64,000 bases of DNA from the NCBI RefSeq assembly GCF_002776525.5, contig NC_045434.1, positions 192,500,545-192,564,544 of the forward strand, in the 5' to 3' direction. The notes under the pieces are model-generated. The model saw only the letters and a list, made by a program, of their open reading frames with translations, was not told where the DNA came from and did not search any database. Source of the stretch: Piliocolobus tephrosceles (Eukaryota; Chordata; Mammalia; Primates; Cercopithecidae). Both the position numbers and the translations under genes were made by a program. Below, piece after piece: positions 20,720 through 30,967 of this stretch (position 1 is the stretch's first letter; each line of letters starts with the position of its first letter).

Positions 20720-21164
20720 GCCGTGGGACACCAGGACTCTGAGCTTCACCAACAGGCCAGGTGCTGTCCCAGGACACAGCACACAGCTGAACAAGGCCCT
20801 TGAGGTCTGGGGTGGTATGAGAAAAGAAGGAGGAAGGGGGCAAAACAAGGAATTCTCCAAGAGTGAACAGAAGCTCTCCCGTATGGGTCAGGACACTGTG
20901 TGGTTACTGTGTTAACCAAATGCAGCTGGAGGGCATCTGAGCGCAGGTGCCCAGGATTAGTCCTGCAGCTCTGTTTATAATTGAGAAAATCCAAAACACA
21001 TAAAGTGTCCATGGAGAGGAAGTGGTGAAAGAAATCATGAGGCACTCATACAGTGTGGTGTGCGCGGCTGCAAGAAAGGATGAGGAGGAGTTTTGTGTGT
21101 TGACCTAGAGGATGTCCCTGAGGCATGGTCAGGTGGAAAAAGGAGGTGCAGGATGAACCGAGGC

Positions 21165-21495
21165 CAGCCTCTGCTCTTGCCTGGACTATGGTGCTGGCCT
21201 CTGGACCCACTACCTCTTCCCCACAATCCCCCACAGCCAGCCCTGCAAACTGCTCTCCACTCAGCAGCCAGTGACATCCTTGGAAAACCTGTCAGGATGT
21301 GTCCTTGCTCTGCTCAAAGCCCCCCAAGGGCTCCTCATGGCAGTCAGATAAAGCCCCGGTCCTTCCAAGGCCTCCCTTCCTGCTGCACGGACCTCCTGGC
21401 TGCCTAACAGGCACGTTCCTGCCCTGGGCCTCTGCACCTGCTGTTTCCTCTGCCTGGAATGTCCCACCCATCTGCATGGCCTATTTCTCATTTTG
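21165..21495 (+). mobile_element. L2: L2 LINE fragment
   Basis: It follows the L2 3' region: 'gctctccactcagcagccag', 'ccccccaagggctcctcatg', 'gcacctgctgtttcctctgc' and 'ctggaatgtcccacccatct'. It is old and heavily diverged, with no coding frame. Confidence 0.75.
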
Positions 21496-21644
21496 TTACA
21501 GTGGGTAGCTAGTCAGGTATAAGCAGGGCAGGAAAGGGTTCCCCCCACCCCACCCCACCCCAGACACATACCAGGAGTTTTGGGCGAACATCAGGTGATG
21601 GTCAGGCAGTTGTTAACTGTCTCTCTAAAGTAATAATTGGTCAC

Positions 21645-21776
21645 AGCTGCTACCAGGGACAGGCTGACTTCTAATAGAAAACACCTGAAACTAGTGATCA
21701 GCTCAGCAGCTTCCAGGGAAAGGCTGACTTCTAATAGAAAACACCTGAAACTAGTGATCAGCTCAGCAGCTTCCCA
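21645..21776 (+). repeat. 60-bp tandem duplication within the LTR
   Basis: A unit of exactly 60 bp repeats about 2.2 times. The block 21661-21713 ('aggctgacttctaatagaaa' onward) is repeated without visible change at 21721-21773, while the upstream part of the unit has drifted. Duplicated enhancer units of this size are common in retroviral U3 regions. Confidence 0.92.
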
Positions 21777-21875
21777 ATAAGATCTTAGGAGTTGGGAGAA
21801 GTGATGCAAGACCACGGACGTATGTCAACGCAGAAAACCCCAAGCCAAAAGGTCAGATGGTGTACGTGCCTGCCT

Positions 21876-22106
21876 GCCTTCCTTCCTTCCTTCCTTCCTT
21901 CCTTCCTTCCTTCCTTCCTTCCTTCCTTCCCTTTCCTTCCTCCTTTCCTCCTTTCCTTCCTCCTTTCCTCCTTCTTTCCTCCTTTCCTTTCCTTTTCCCT
22001 TTTCCCTTTTCCCTCTCCTTTTTCCTCTCCTTTCTTTTCTTTTCTTCTTTTCTTTCCTTCCCTTCCCTTCCCTTTTTCCTTTCCTTTTTCCTTTCCTTTC
22101 CTTTTT
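21876..22106. repeat. (CCTT)n microsatellite and long polypyrimidine tract
   Basis: About 13 clean CCTT units (21876-21929) grade into 175 bp of imperfect C/T-only sequence, which merges with the complement of the AluY tail. It probably grew from the Alu A-tail. The Phe/Pro/Ser-rich frames over it are composition artefacts. Confidence 0.92.
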
Positions 22107-22385
22107 TTCGATCAGTCTCACTGTCGCCCAGGCTGGAGTGCAGTGGTGCAAGCTCTGCTCACTGCAAGCTCCGCCTCCCGGGTTCACGCCATTCTCCTGC
22201 CTCAGCCTCCTGAGTAGCTGGGACTACAGGCGCCCACCACCATACGCAGTTAATTGTTTGTATTTTTAGTAGAGATGGGGTTTCACCGTGTTAGCCAGGA
22301 TGGTCTCGATCTCCTGACCTCATGATCCGCCCGCCTCGGCCTCCCAAAATGCTGGGATTACAGGCGTGAGTCACCGCGCCCGGCC
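22107..22385 (-). mobile_element. AluY: AluY SINE, antisense
   Basis: An antisense Alu close to AluY ('ggttcacgccattctcctgc', 'ccgtgttagccaggatggtc'), ending 'caccgcgcccggcc' at 22385. Its tail side is the degenerate polypyrimidine tract. Confidence 0.93.
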
Positions 22386-22587
22386 AAGTGCATGTGTCTT
22401 TCAAGTCGCCCCGTTGGCCTTCTTCCAAGTGTGCTTTCTCTCCTTCCTGCTCTGAAGCTTTTTAGTAACTTTCACTCCTGCTCTAAAACTTGCCTCAGTC
22501 TCTCCTTCTGCCTCTGCCTCTAAGTTGAATTCTTTTTGCTGAGCAGGCAAGAATGGAGGTTGCTGCAGAGCTGTACGGATACCCAAA

Positions 22588-22880
22588 GCCATGTCCCTAG
22601 CACTGGAGCACGGGTTTCTGAGTGAGACTCTCCTGGGGCTGAATCCCAGCTCAGCCACACACTGGCTGTGACCTTGGGCAGGTGCTTCACTGCTCTGAAC
22701 GTCAGTTTCCCAAAATACTAAATGTGGATTTTAAGAACCACTAAGCAAATGTTATTGTGAAAAATAAATCAAACGTTTAATGCAAAGCCCCTGGTGTGGC
22801 GCATGGCATGTTGGTGTCCCCTCTGCTTCCCTGGCCCCTCCAAGGCTGCTGTCATGGAAGAAATCCTAGCTGTGAACTTC
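22588..22880 (-). repeat. Inverted duplication, arm B
   Basis: This is the reverse complement of 20423-20719. Similarity starts abruptly at 'agccatgtccctagcactgg' and fades after 'ctgctgtcatggaagaaatc'. It lies exactly between two related LTR tails (ending 22587 and starting 22878). The nearer part of the element between the arms includes an L2, an LTR and an AluY. Confidence 0.85.
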
Positions 22881-23110
22881 CAAGTGTGCTTTCTTTCCTT
22901 CCTTTCCTTTCTACTCTAAAGCTGTTTAGTAAACTTTCACTCCTCCAAAACTGGCCTCTGTCTCTCCTGCCCTATGCCCCTCAGTCGAATTCTGTCTTCT
23001 GAGGAGGCAAGGATTGAGATTGCTGGAGAGCCGTACAGATAGGGATTTGTTCTGCCACTAGCATACTTTGCAGACCCATGACTTGGGTACTTTCCGCTGC
23101 TAACAATTTC
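22878..23110 (+). mobile_element. Second copy of the LTR tail
   Basis: 'cttccaagtgtgctttcttt', 'agtaaactttcactcctcca' and 'gaggaggcaaggattgagat' parallel the tail at 22418-22587. This copy continues to 'ttccgctgctaaca', an LTR-like CA terminus that the first copy lacks. The two tails differ at well over 10 percent of positions, more than the inverted arms between them. Confidence 0.6.
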
Positions 23111-23499
23111 TCATGTCACGCATGGCCTCTGCTTTGCCAGGGGCCTTTTGTGACACCCGCATCTAACATAGCAGCCCCTGTACCTCTCTGTCCCCCTTAC
23201 ATTGTTTCATTTTCATTCATGGTACATGTCATCTGACATAGTTCCTATTTAATGACTATATTTATGCATCACTGTCACCTCCACATGCACCCAGAATGCC
23301 TGGGCCCTGGATCCTGGCAGCTGGGGCTCAGTTAGCCTTGATCCCTGCTGTGTCCCTGGGGGTTTCCAGGGCAAGACTGAACTTGGGGGCAGGCATTTTT
23401 GGGACTTGGGTAAATCAGTTCCCATGGGATCTATTGAGGTCTACCTGGCTAGAACTCTCCTGTGGCTGCTGGTTACTCTAGAGATAAGCACCACAGTCC

Positions 23500-23740
23500 T
23501 CCACAAAGCCACCGCTCCTGCTGGCCTCTGCCCAGCCCCTCTGGCACTGCCTGCTCACTTCCTGTCTGGGCCCAGGCCTTCTGGCTGTTTTCCTGTTCTT
23601 TGTCATTGCCTTGCTGCCTCTTGCCCCAGGGCCTTTGCACATGCTTCCTTGGGTTCAGCAGGTTGTCTGGCACATAATAGTTTCTCAATAAATGAGTGGA
23701 TGGGAGTGAATGGATGAATGAGTGAATAAATGAATGGTAT
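23500..23740 (+). mobile_element. L2: L2 fragment ending in (GAAT/TGAA)n
   Basis: L2-type features: 'gggcctttgcacatgcttcc' and 'ctggcacataatagtttctc', followed by 'aataaatgag' and a short GAAT-rich repeat (23690-23740) typical of L2/MIR tails. Confidence 0.65.
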
Positions 23741-24344
23741 TGCCTCTGGTGCGGCTGGGAGAAGGCTGACAGGTGTGTCCCTGTAACATCTGTGTGGCAA
23801 AGCTCAGAACCCAGGGGAAAGAGTGGAAGATGGGCATGGGGAGGAGGGAGGCCCAGCAGAGGACAAGGACAGGGGGGTTGTGCCCCTCTTTCAGCCTCAC
23901 TAGACAAACCCAGTCTCTTCTCTCAGGACAAAAGCACCAATGAGTTTGTCACATCTCCTTTCCCTCTCTTCACCCACAATCCTGCTGCAGTCCTTGGAAC
24001 AGGTGCCCAGATTTCATGATACAGATGCTCCATCTGTTCCTTAACCACCGCCTGTCCATGGATACTTGTTTGTTTCTGATTTTCTCAGTTATAAACAGGG
24101 CTGCAGTGACTGATTCTGGGCATCTGTGCTCAGGCGCCTTTTGAACTGGAGTTTGGTAACTTGTCACATAAAATATCTTTATACGTCCTGCTCTACTACC
24201 ATCATTATGTAAGAGGTGGCTGTGGAGAAGCAGAAGGAGCCCTGGGAAGGCAGGCAGGGGATGTGATCTCCTTCCTGGCACTGCCTCATCCTCCCAGAAG
24301 CCACCCCTGGTGGTCCCAGACTGCATGGACTTCATTCCTCCCTC

Positions 24345-24535
24345 CTTTACATTGTGTCTGCACCTTCCACACACTTCCCTGCTTGTCCATTTCATGGTAA
24401 ATGACAAAACGTCATTTATATTGGAACCCCCACCAATACCCTCCTCTCCAAGAACTGGGACATTCTTCAAGGTAGGAGCTGTGTCTGATTCATTTCTGTA
24501 TCCCCAACCCCTGATGGTGGTTTGGCCCTCAAGTG
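24345..24535 (+). mobile_element. L2: L2 3' end fragment
   Basis: The pattern 'ggtaggagctgtgtctgatt', then 'catttctgtatccccaaccc', is the L2 3' tail. It is diverged and non-coding. Confidence 0.6.
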
Positions 24536-24616
24536 TAATGAACAGTTTACTATAGACAAGCCACTGCCCTGCCCCATGCCTCAGTTTCTGCGAGATGGGA
24601 GTCCTCCTGGAGGGCA

Positions 24617-25555
24617 TGAGGGAAGAGAGAGACCCTCTCATATTGTTTTATACTCAGAAAAGGAAAGAGAAGCGAAGCTAAAGGCAGGAGCCTGGCATCT
24701 AGGAACCAGACCCGAAACCAGGCCTGAGCCTGCCTGATCTAAGCCTGGTAGTTAAAGATCGACCCCTGACCTAACTGGTTATTGTCTTGTTTTTCTAAGA
24801 CCAGCCAAGCGGGCGCAAAAGAACCAGCGGGTAGGCAAGTGTAACAGCAAAACTGCACATTTATTTTGGTAACCTAAGGTGTGCGGGAGAAGTCTGTCAG
24901 CCTCCGGCAAAGGAGGCCGGCAGAGTCCCCCCGCGGTGGGGCTCTCGGACGGACTTCCCACAGTCCCGACATCCCGACAGGACTGGGGCTGTAAGAGGGC
25001 CGCATGGCTCAATGGCGGAGAGCGGCTTTTCTAGGAGTGGGAGGGCAATAGGCGGGGCACGGGCGTGTCAGGGGCGTTCCGCAGGTGCGACCAGGTAAAT
25101 CTTGGTCTCTTCAGATTGACGTCACCTGGCGCATGCCCAGTTGGTCTGCACCTTCCCTGGGCGCCGGCTGCATTTTCGCGCGCGCGGGAAGAGTTGGTGG
25201 TGAAGAAGAAGAACCCGGAAGTGCACCATCTTGCCTCCGTTCGTCCAAACAGTTATGTTATCTATAGATCCCAGGCATCGCATGGAAGGACATTGTGAAA
25301 CCTCCTGTTCTGTTCTGTTTCACTCTGACCACTGGTGCTTGCAGCCCCTGTCACGTACCCCCTGGCTTGCTCAATCGATCACGACCCTCTCACGTGGACC
25401 CCCTTAGAGCTGTGAGCCCTTAAAAGGGACAGAAGTTAAGCACCTGATGAGCTCAGATTTTAAGCCGCTAGCCTGCCGATGCTCCCAGCTGATTAAAGCC
25501 ACTCCCTTCACTATCTCGGTGTCTGAGGGGTTTTGTCTGCGGCTTGTCCTGCTAC
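24617..25555 (+). mobile_element. Class I-type solo LTR split by a second LTR
   Basis: The outer pieces (24617-24782 and 25252-25555) join into one LTR of about 470 bp with the features of a primate ERV1 LTR: 'aaaggaaagagaagcgaagc', 'aagatcgacccctgacctaa', 'gagcccttaaaagggacaga', a GATTAAA poly(A)-like signal and the U5-type end 'gtctgcggcttgtcctgcta'. I recognise the type but cannot name the family. Its boundaries are approximate. Confidence 0.65.
24783..25251 (-). mobile_element. CpG-rich solo LTR nested in the outer LTR, 5-bp duplication
   Basis: A 469-bp insert with TG...CA ends is flanked by the perfect duplication gttat (24778-24782 and 25252-25256); removing it restores the outer LTR. 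On the minus strand it carries an AATAAA signal (24865-24860) followed by T-rich sequence, so it is oriented antisense. The U3 end is rich in CpG (cgcgcgcgcg near 25177) with promoter-like motifs. I cannot assign it to a named family. Confidence 0.8.
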
Positions 25556-25689
25556 GCATGTTCCTAAGGTCCTTCCCACTCTAGGATTCCATGGTCTAAT
25601 TGATACGTCAGTAACCTCTTGGAGCCTCAGTTTCTCCTTCTGTAACACAAGGTGGTAATAACATCCACCTCACCGAGTGCTGTGAGAGG

Positions 25690-26013
25690 GGCCGGGCGCG
25701 GTGGTTCATGCCTGCAATCCCAGCACTTTGGGAGGCTGAGGTGGGTGGATTACTTGAGGTCAGGTGGATTACTTTGAGACCAGCGTGGCCAACATGGTGA
25801 AACCCTGTTTCTACTAAAAATACAAAAATTAGCTGGGTGCGGTGGCCGGTGCCTGTAATCCCAGCTACTCGGGAGGCTGAGGCGGGAGAATTGCTTGAAC
25901 CCCGGGTTGTAGTGAACCGAGATCGGGCCACTGCACTCCAGCCTGGGAGACAGAGCAAGACTCCATCTCAAAAAAAAGAAAACAAGAAAAAAGAAAGAAA
26001 AAAAAAAACAAAG
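25690..26013 (+). mobile_element. Alu: AluS-type SINE
   Basis: The body begins 'gccgggcgcggtggttcatg' and ends in a long, interrupted A-rich tail (25970-26013). The left monomer contains a short internal repeat of 'ggtggattactt'. Confidence 0.95.
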
Positions 26014-26070
26014 AAGGCAGTGAGGATACCTGTGTGAAGTGCTCAGCTCCTCACTCAGGAGGGCAAGAGG

Positions 26071-26190
26071 GGCTGCTGCTGTGATGGGTGCTTGTTCTGA
26101 TGGGCGTGGCCACTGCTATAATGGGAGAGGCTGCTGCTCTGATGGGTGTGGCCACTGCTATAATGGGAGGGGCTGCTGCTCTGATGAGCC
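26071..26190 (+). repeat. 42-bp minisatellite, about 2.5 copies
   Basis: The unit starting 'gatgggcgtggccactgcta' at 26099 recurs at 26141 and, partly, at 26183, a period of 42 bp. Because 42 is divisible by 3 it yields a 14-residue repeat in an open frame (26039-26353), with no other sign of coding. Confidence 0.9.
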
Positions 26191-26374
26191 TAGCTGCAGA
26201 CATCTGTCTGGAGCCTCTGACCTACTTCTCACTCCACCCATCTCCACCCAAAACATTTGCTGTCAGTTCCTGGAAGCTGCTCTGAGTCATCACTGGTCTA
26301 AGTTTTTCAGCAGCATTTTACCATTTTGTCCCCACAAACCACAGAAGGGCTGAGATAAAGGTCTTAAGCAATCT

Positions 26375-26615
26375 GTTTGAAATGCAAAACACTCCTGTCC
26401 TCCCTCTGTTTAAAGCCCCTCAGAGGCTCCCACTCTTCCTAAAGCAAAGACCCAAACCTTGAGCTCTGCTGTTAAAGCCCTATGAGGCCCAGCTCCCACC
26501 CTGGCCCTTCCAGCCTCATTCACAGCAATCCAGGTATGGAAACTGAGGCTTGCCCAAGACCATTCTGTCTGGAGATGGCAGAGTCCGATTCAAACCCAGG
26601 CCTGTCAAGGATCAA
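26375..26615 (+). mobile_element. L2: L2 fragment followed by MIR-like sequence
   Basis: 'taaagcccctcagaggctcc' and 'ttaaagccctatgaggccca' are the L2 pattern. From about 26535 'ggaaactgaggcttgcccaa' resembles antisense MIR. Confidence 0.6.
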
Positions 26616-26789
26616 TCCTGGGGAATTACTGGCTGGCAATCAGTTTCGAAACACCTGCCTCCTGGTGCCCATCCTGTGACCCTTTGAAAAGCAAACAAAG
26701 GCTGTTTCTACCCCTCTATCTGGGTTTGATGATCACACATGGCTCCAAGGGCTGCAAAAATACTGTCCAGTCCAGGGTGTTTATTGATC

Positions 26790-27120
26790 AGAACGGATGG
26801 ATGGCCTCATCTGTGCAGGCCTCCTGATGGATTGGTTTCCATGCACCCAGCCTTCCCTGTAGCCCCAGCTCACCCTGATTTGTTTTCCTCCCGACAGCTG
26901 CACATCTATTGATTTAGAGGGAATCTGGCAAAAGGCGCTGAGAGGCTCTGATCTGTCGTGGCTAGGTATGGTGAGAACTCGAGAGCCTTTGAAGGAGATT
27001 AGTAATCCATAATCACTGTGATTTGGGTCCCAGGCCCACAGTCCAAGGGGATGCTCCCTGGGCTCCTCATTAAAGAGCTAACTGTAATTTGACGGCACAG
27101 CTGTTGTGTCTGCCCTGCCC
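26790..27120. promoter_or_regulatory. Candidate conserved non-coding element
   Basis: No repeat family is visible, and the sequence has balanced composition with developmental-enhancer-style motifs: 'gattagtaatccataatcac' (paired homeodomain-type TAAT/TAATCC), 'tcattaaagagctaa', and E-boxes CAGCTG (26897-26902 and 27099-27104). This is inference from texture only; conservation has not been measured. Confidence 0.3.
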
Positions 27121-27639
27121 TTTACTGAGTCTTTAGAGACATTTAGATGAAGGCATATGGGCAACTGTGCAGCAGTATATTGGGAGTGGAGACCTCTGGG
27201 CAGCCTTGCTGGTACAGACAGCAGCCCAGAGCCCAGCTCACCCGGCCAGGGGCCCCAGTCAGCCCACTAGAAACGCGGACACTGAGCCCATGGGAGTTCT
27301 TTGCTTACCCTTGTTTCCTCCTACAGACCTTCATGCAGCCAATATCCCTAGGCATCCACTGAGCTCCACTGAGTATTAACAAACCACGATTCGAGGCTGC
27401 ACACAGCTTCTCTTTCCCTTCGTTCATTATTGATCTGGTAGGGAGGGTGTCCTTAGGCCCTGGGTTTGGGGGATATAGGGATACAATTTAAGGTGTCCAC
27501 CCTCAGGAGCTCATCATCAGATGGTGGATGCAGGTGCCTGAGTGGAGAAACGTGAGGCAGACTGATAGTGGGGGAAGAGGGGGTTTGTATTTTAGTGGTG
27601 CTGGAGTGAGGTGCTGAGGCTCAGAGGTATATGGGCTTG

Positions 27640-27990
27640 AGACAGCTCTGCCACCAGCTGGCTGTGGGAGTCTGAGACAGTCACTCACCTCACTGAGCCT
27701 TGGTTTCTTACCCCACAATGAGGATCAGGTTGGGATTTGAGGGAGATGGATTAGTTGATGCAGTTCATTGTTTGGCCCAGGGGCTGGCACACAGTAGGTG
27801 CCTACTAAACAGTAGCTCTCTTTTATGCATCTAGTAAGCAGGTGTTTAGTGAGCACCTGCTGCATGCCAGGCCCTGCTCAGGGAAATGAGAATTCAGTGG
27901 TGAAGAAAACTAGATGCAGACCGGGTCCTCAGGGACGTTAGAGTCTAGTGGAGGAGGAGGAGGCCATTGATTAAAGAATCTCAGAGCTGA
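27640..27990 (+). mobile_element. MIR: MIR followed by L2 fragment
   Basis: 'gccaccagctggctgtggga' through 'ctggcacacagtaggtgcct' is the MIR pattern (27640-27825). From 27835 'tgagcacctgctgcatgcca' begins an L2-like piece, with 'gtctagtggaggagg'. Confidence 0.7.
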
Positions 27991-29485
27991 ATTCAAATCA
28001 CAAACAGAGATCAGCTCTGAAGAGGGAAGGTGGGACCTAGGGGGTGTCTGTTGCAAAAGATCTAGCCCTGGGGCAGGAGTCCTCCCTAAGAAGATGACAG
28101 GTCAACCGAAATCTGCAGTAATTAGACATTTACTCTGTGCAGGGGTGAGAAAGAAAATTCTAGATCTGCAGTGCCCCTGTGGCAGAGGAACCCCTGACAC
28201 CTTCTTGGCTGGGAGGTGGCTGCTATGGCTGGAAAGCAGAGGGCAAGGGTGAGTGGGGAGGGAGGGTATGGGGAGGCAAGTGCCCTAGGGTACCTGGGTC
28301 ACACTGAGGCTTCCGTCTGTGCTGGGAGCAAGGGGAGAGTGGCGGGCTGGTGTTTCCACACTGTCCCTGTGGCTGCTGTGGGGAATTGACAGGGGTAGAG
28401 AGCAGGTGGGGAGGACAGGGCCAGGTGGGGCCAAGGCGGTGGCCAGGCCAGAGGTACTAGTAATGGAGAGGAGAGGACAGGTTCTGAGACACGAGGGGTG
28501 CATGGGCAGGACTGAATGGCAGGTTGTGTGAGACAGCAGAGGAGGTATTAAAGGGTGGAGAATGTTCCAGAAAGAAAGATCAGCTCAGAGATGGAAAGAA
28601 GGCTCCTGGCTGGGGTGACTGGATGGATGGTGGCACCAGACATGGGAGGAAGGGACCCAGAGAGGGCTCATTTCTGGGGAGTGTGGAGCTCATGAGTCTG
28701 GACCCGTCCACATCCAGTCTGTGACGCCTTTGAGATTCCACACCAGAAGCAGAGTTGGGGGCTGGGTCTTTGTCTGCAGATCCCCAGCTGGGAGGCCATG
28801 AGGGTATTCAGAAGAGAACAGTCCAGCTCTACATTTAGGGGCTCACACATGGGGACTCCATGGACCATCACAGGTAAAGGCTGTTGTTAAGGAGAGTGGA
28901 CACCCCTATGCTATGGGGTTGTGGGGTGGAGGTCAAGGTCAGCTCTGAGGGTCACCTCTGAGCTGAATCCTAGAGGATGAACAAAATTCACCAGGCAGAG
29001 ATGGGGAAGGACACCAATGGCTGAAGGGCAGGTTCAAGGGAGACTGCGGTGTTGGTGCCTGGGAGGGGAAGCAGCACAGGAGGCCAGAAGCCACAGGGGT
29101 CAGAGCAGGAGGGGCCTCGAATGCCGGGTGCAGGGTTTGCATGTTACCCTGCAGGCCCATTCCAGTTTCAGCAGGACGATGTGCTCAAGGTTGCAACATT
29201 TTGGGAGGGTAAAATGTTGCAGGAGGGAAGCTCTGGCAGCAAACCGATCAGTTAAGAGGCCTGTGATGGTACAGGTGACAGACGAGGGCAGGACAGACAC
29301 TGTGGGAATGGTGTGAAGCTGGAGGACAGGAGTGGCCTCAAGGGACGAGAGGACTTGGGCCAGTGAAAGGCATAGTGTGGACTATGTTCAGAGGGCTCAG
29401 AAACTGTGGAAGAGCAATAATACTGGAGTGCTCCATGGGTCACCAGTGGGAATGACAGACATGTTCCTGAAGGGCCACCTTGCAG
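27991..29485. other. Unique, moderately G+C-rich sequence, no gene seen
   Basis: Chance open frames of 60-99 codons exist on both strands, none with a recognisable domain. No CpG island, RNA gene or clear repeat was found. Confidence 0.5.
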
Positions 29486-29489
29486 GGTA

Positions 29490-29640
29490 TTGAGTCATAC
29501 AACATGGGTTTGAGGCAGGACATTATTATATGAATACCTGTAATAAGCCTCCCAGCAATCCTGGAAGGTAGGTGCTGCTGTCACCACTATTTTCTAGATG
29601 AGCAGAGACACAGAGAGGTACAGAATCACTGGGAGGGCTA
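29490..29640 (-). mobile_element. MIR: MIR fossil, antisense
   Basis: 'ggaaggtaggtgctgctgtc' and 'agatgagcagagacacagag' match antisense MIR/L2 tail sequence. Confidence 0.6.
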
Positions 29641-30805
29641 GAGAGCCAGGCCCATGGGTTTTGACGTCAGGACAGATGCCCCACATCAACCCATAGGCAA
29701 CAGCATCTTGACCTCCTCCACCAAGTTCTGCCGCCAACAGCTCGCACCACCTTCACGACCGCCACTGACCCTGCAGGCTACGGGTGGACCCCTGCCATCT
29801 CGTTTCCCATGGACTGTGGTTGGACATGTGCCAGCCTCAGCTGCCATCAGCTCCATTGCCAGAATAGGCTCAGCAAGGAAAACCACTTCCCATTGAACTT
29901 CCGGCCCAAAGTCTAGACTGGGAGGTGATCTGATTGGAGAAACCTCGTCATGTGACTTCACCCAAGCCGTAAAGGAGTCTGGGAAAAAACATCTCTGGCA
30001 ATTTCAGGCTTTGTCTCCTAAATGGGGAATTAAGTAATTATAGGGATTTCTGTGGCTGGACTACCACCAATATTGAATATTTATGTTTGTATGCGTATAT
30101 ATGCATATGGGACTGATGGTGGCTCATATTGTGCTGTGTCCTCTGTAAATTTGATCTCTGGGTTGAGTGATGGCAGCTGAGGATGCCATCCATGATTCTG
30201 CTAACAGACATCTCCTGGGCAGTGTCAGAGACAGAGGTGGCAGCCTCCATTATCCCCTCTGCCCCAATCGGTTGCCTGACTGCCTAGGTGCTGGCTGCTG
30301 GCAGGCTGCTGTTTTGCTCCCCTGCGGCTTCTGAGGTATAAAATTGGACACCCACCCCCCCTGTCTCTCTGCAGGTGGGAAGAAAGCAAGGGCAGGACAA
30401 TGCCCTCCAGGAGATGCCAGCGTGGCTGAATTTAGCCTGAGGTAGAGGTACATCTATTTCTGGTGTGTAGAAAGACCTAAGCTCCCCACTCACTCATGAC
30501 TTCATGCAACTGATGTTTATTTTGTGCCTACTATACCCCAGACCCTCAAGATGTCTTGGTTCCTCATTCCACCCCATCCCTGCCTTTTGTTCTGATATCT
30601 GTCACCTGCAAAATAATTTCCACAAAACAACTACAACCACAAATTATAATTGCTTTGGGACCGTACATTGGCATGGAATGCTATGAAGTGTTGACTCCTC
30701 AGGGGCTTCAGTGCAGGGATAGGGGACAAAGAGGCTGCTGTGGTGTCCAGCAGGAGCTTGACAAACTTGGAGCAACCAGTAGAAGCAGTGATCCCTGGCA
30801 GAGGG

Positions 30806-30807
<2 letters not shown>
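29641..30807. other. Unique sequence with weak L2 remnant
   Basis: No gene is supported. Near 30515-30550 'gatgtttattttgtgcctac' is L2-like. The stretch 29690-30060 has no family I recognise. Confidence 0.45.

Positions 30808-30840
<33 letters not shown>
30808..30840. repeat. (TG)n microsatellite, about 16 units
   Basis: An uninterrupted TG run; likely length-polymorphic. Confidence 0.97.
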
Positions 30841-30845
<5 letters not shown>

Positions 30846-30911
30846 TTCAGTACTGGTGGGTAGGGAAACCAGAAGTAAATGGTAGATTCTACTGGATAGC
30901 TCATTGAAAAG

Positions 30912-30967
30912 TTGATCAGTCCTGTCAGGAAGCATTCAGGAAGCATTGATCAGTCCTGTCAGGAAGT
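30912..30967. repeat. 34-bp tandem duplication
   Basis: 'ttgatcagtcctgtcaggaa' occurs at 30912 and again at 30946, separated by a 'gcattcaggaagca' spacer. It is not part of a repeat family I recognise. Confidence 0.88.

Larger units (their letters stand above)
21511..22587 (+). mobile_element. Class I-type LTR, interrupted by CCTT repeat and AluY; family not named
   Basis: The block before the pyrimidine tract has LTR character ('aacacctgaaactagtgatc' and a short tandem duplication). After the AluY it resumes with 'cttccaagtgtgctttctct', 'tagtaactttcactcctgct' and 'gctgagcaggcaagaatgg', which resemble the R/U5 of a primate ERV1 LTR. A related tail recurs at 22878-23110. It stops abruptly at 'gtacggata' where the inverted duplication begins. 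Confidence 0.55.

Noticed and set aside
23970..24641. 223-codon minus-strand frame, one of the longest in the window
   Set aside because: It crosses L2 sequence and low-identity unique DNA, shows no domain, signal peptide or coiled coil, and has no conserved-looking codon pattern. It could be re-examined by comparative frame conservation.
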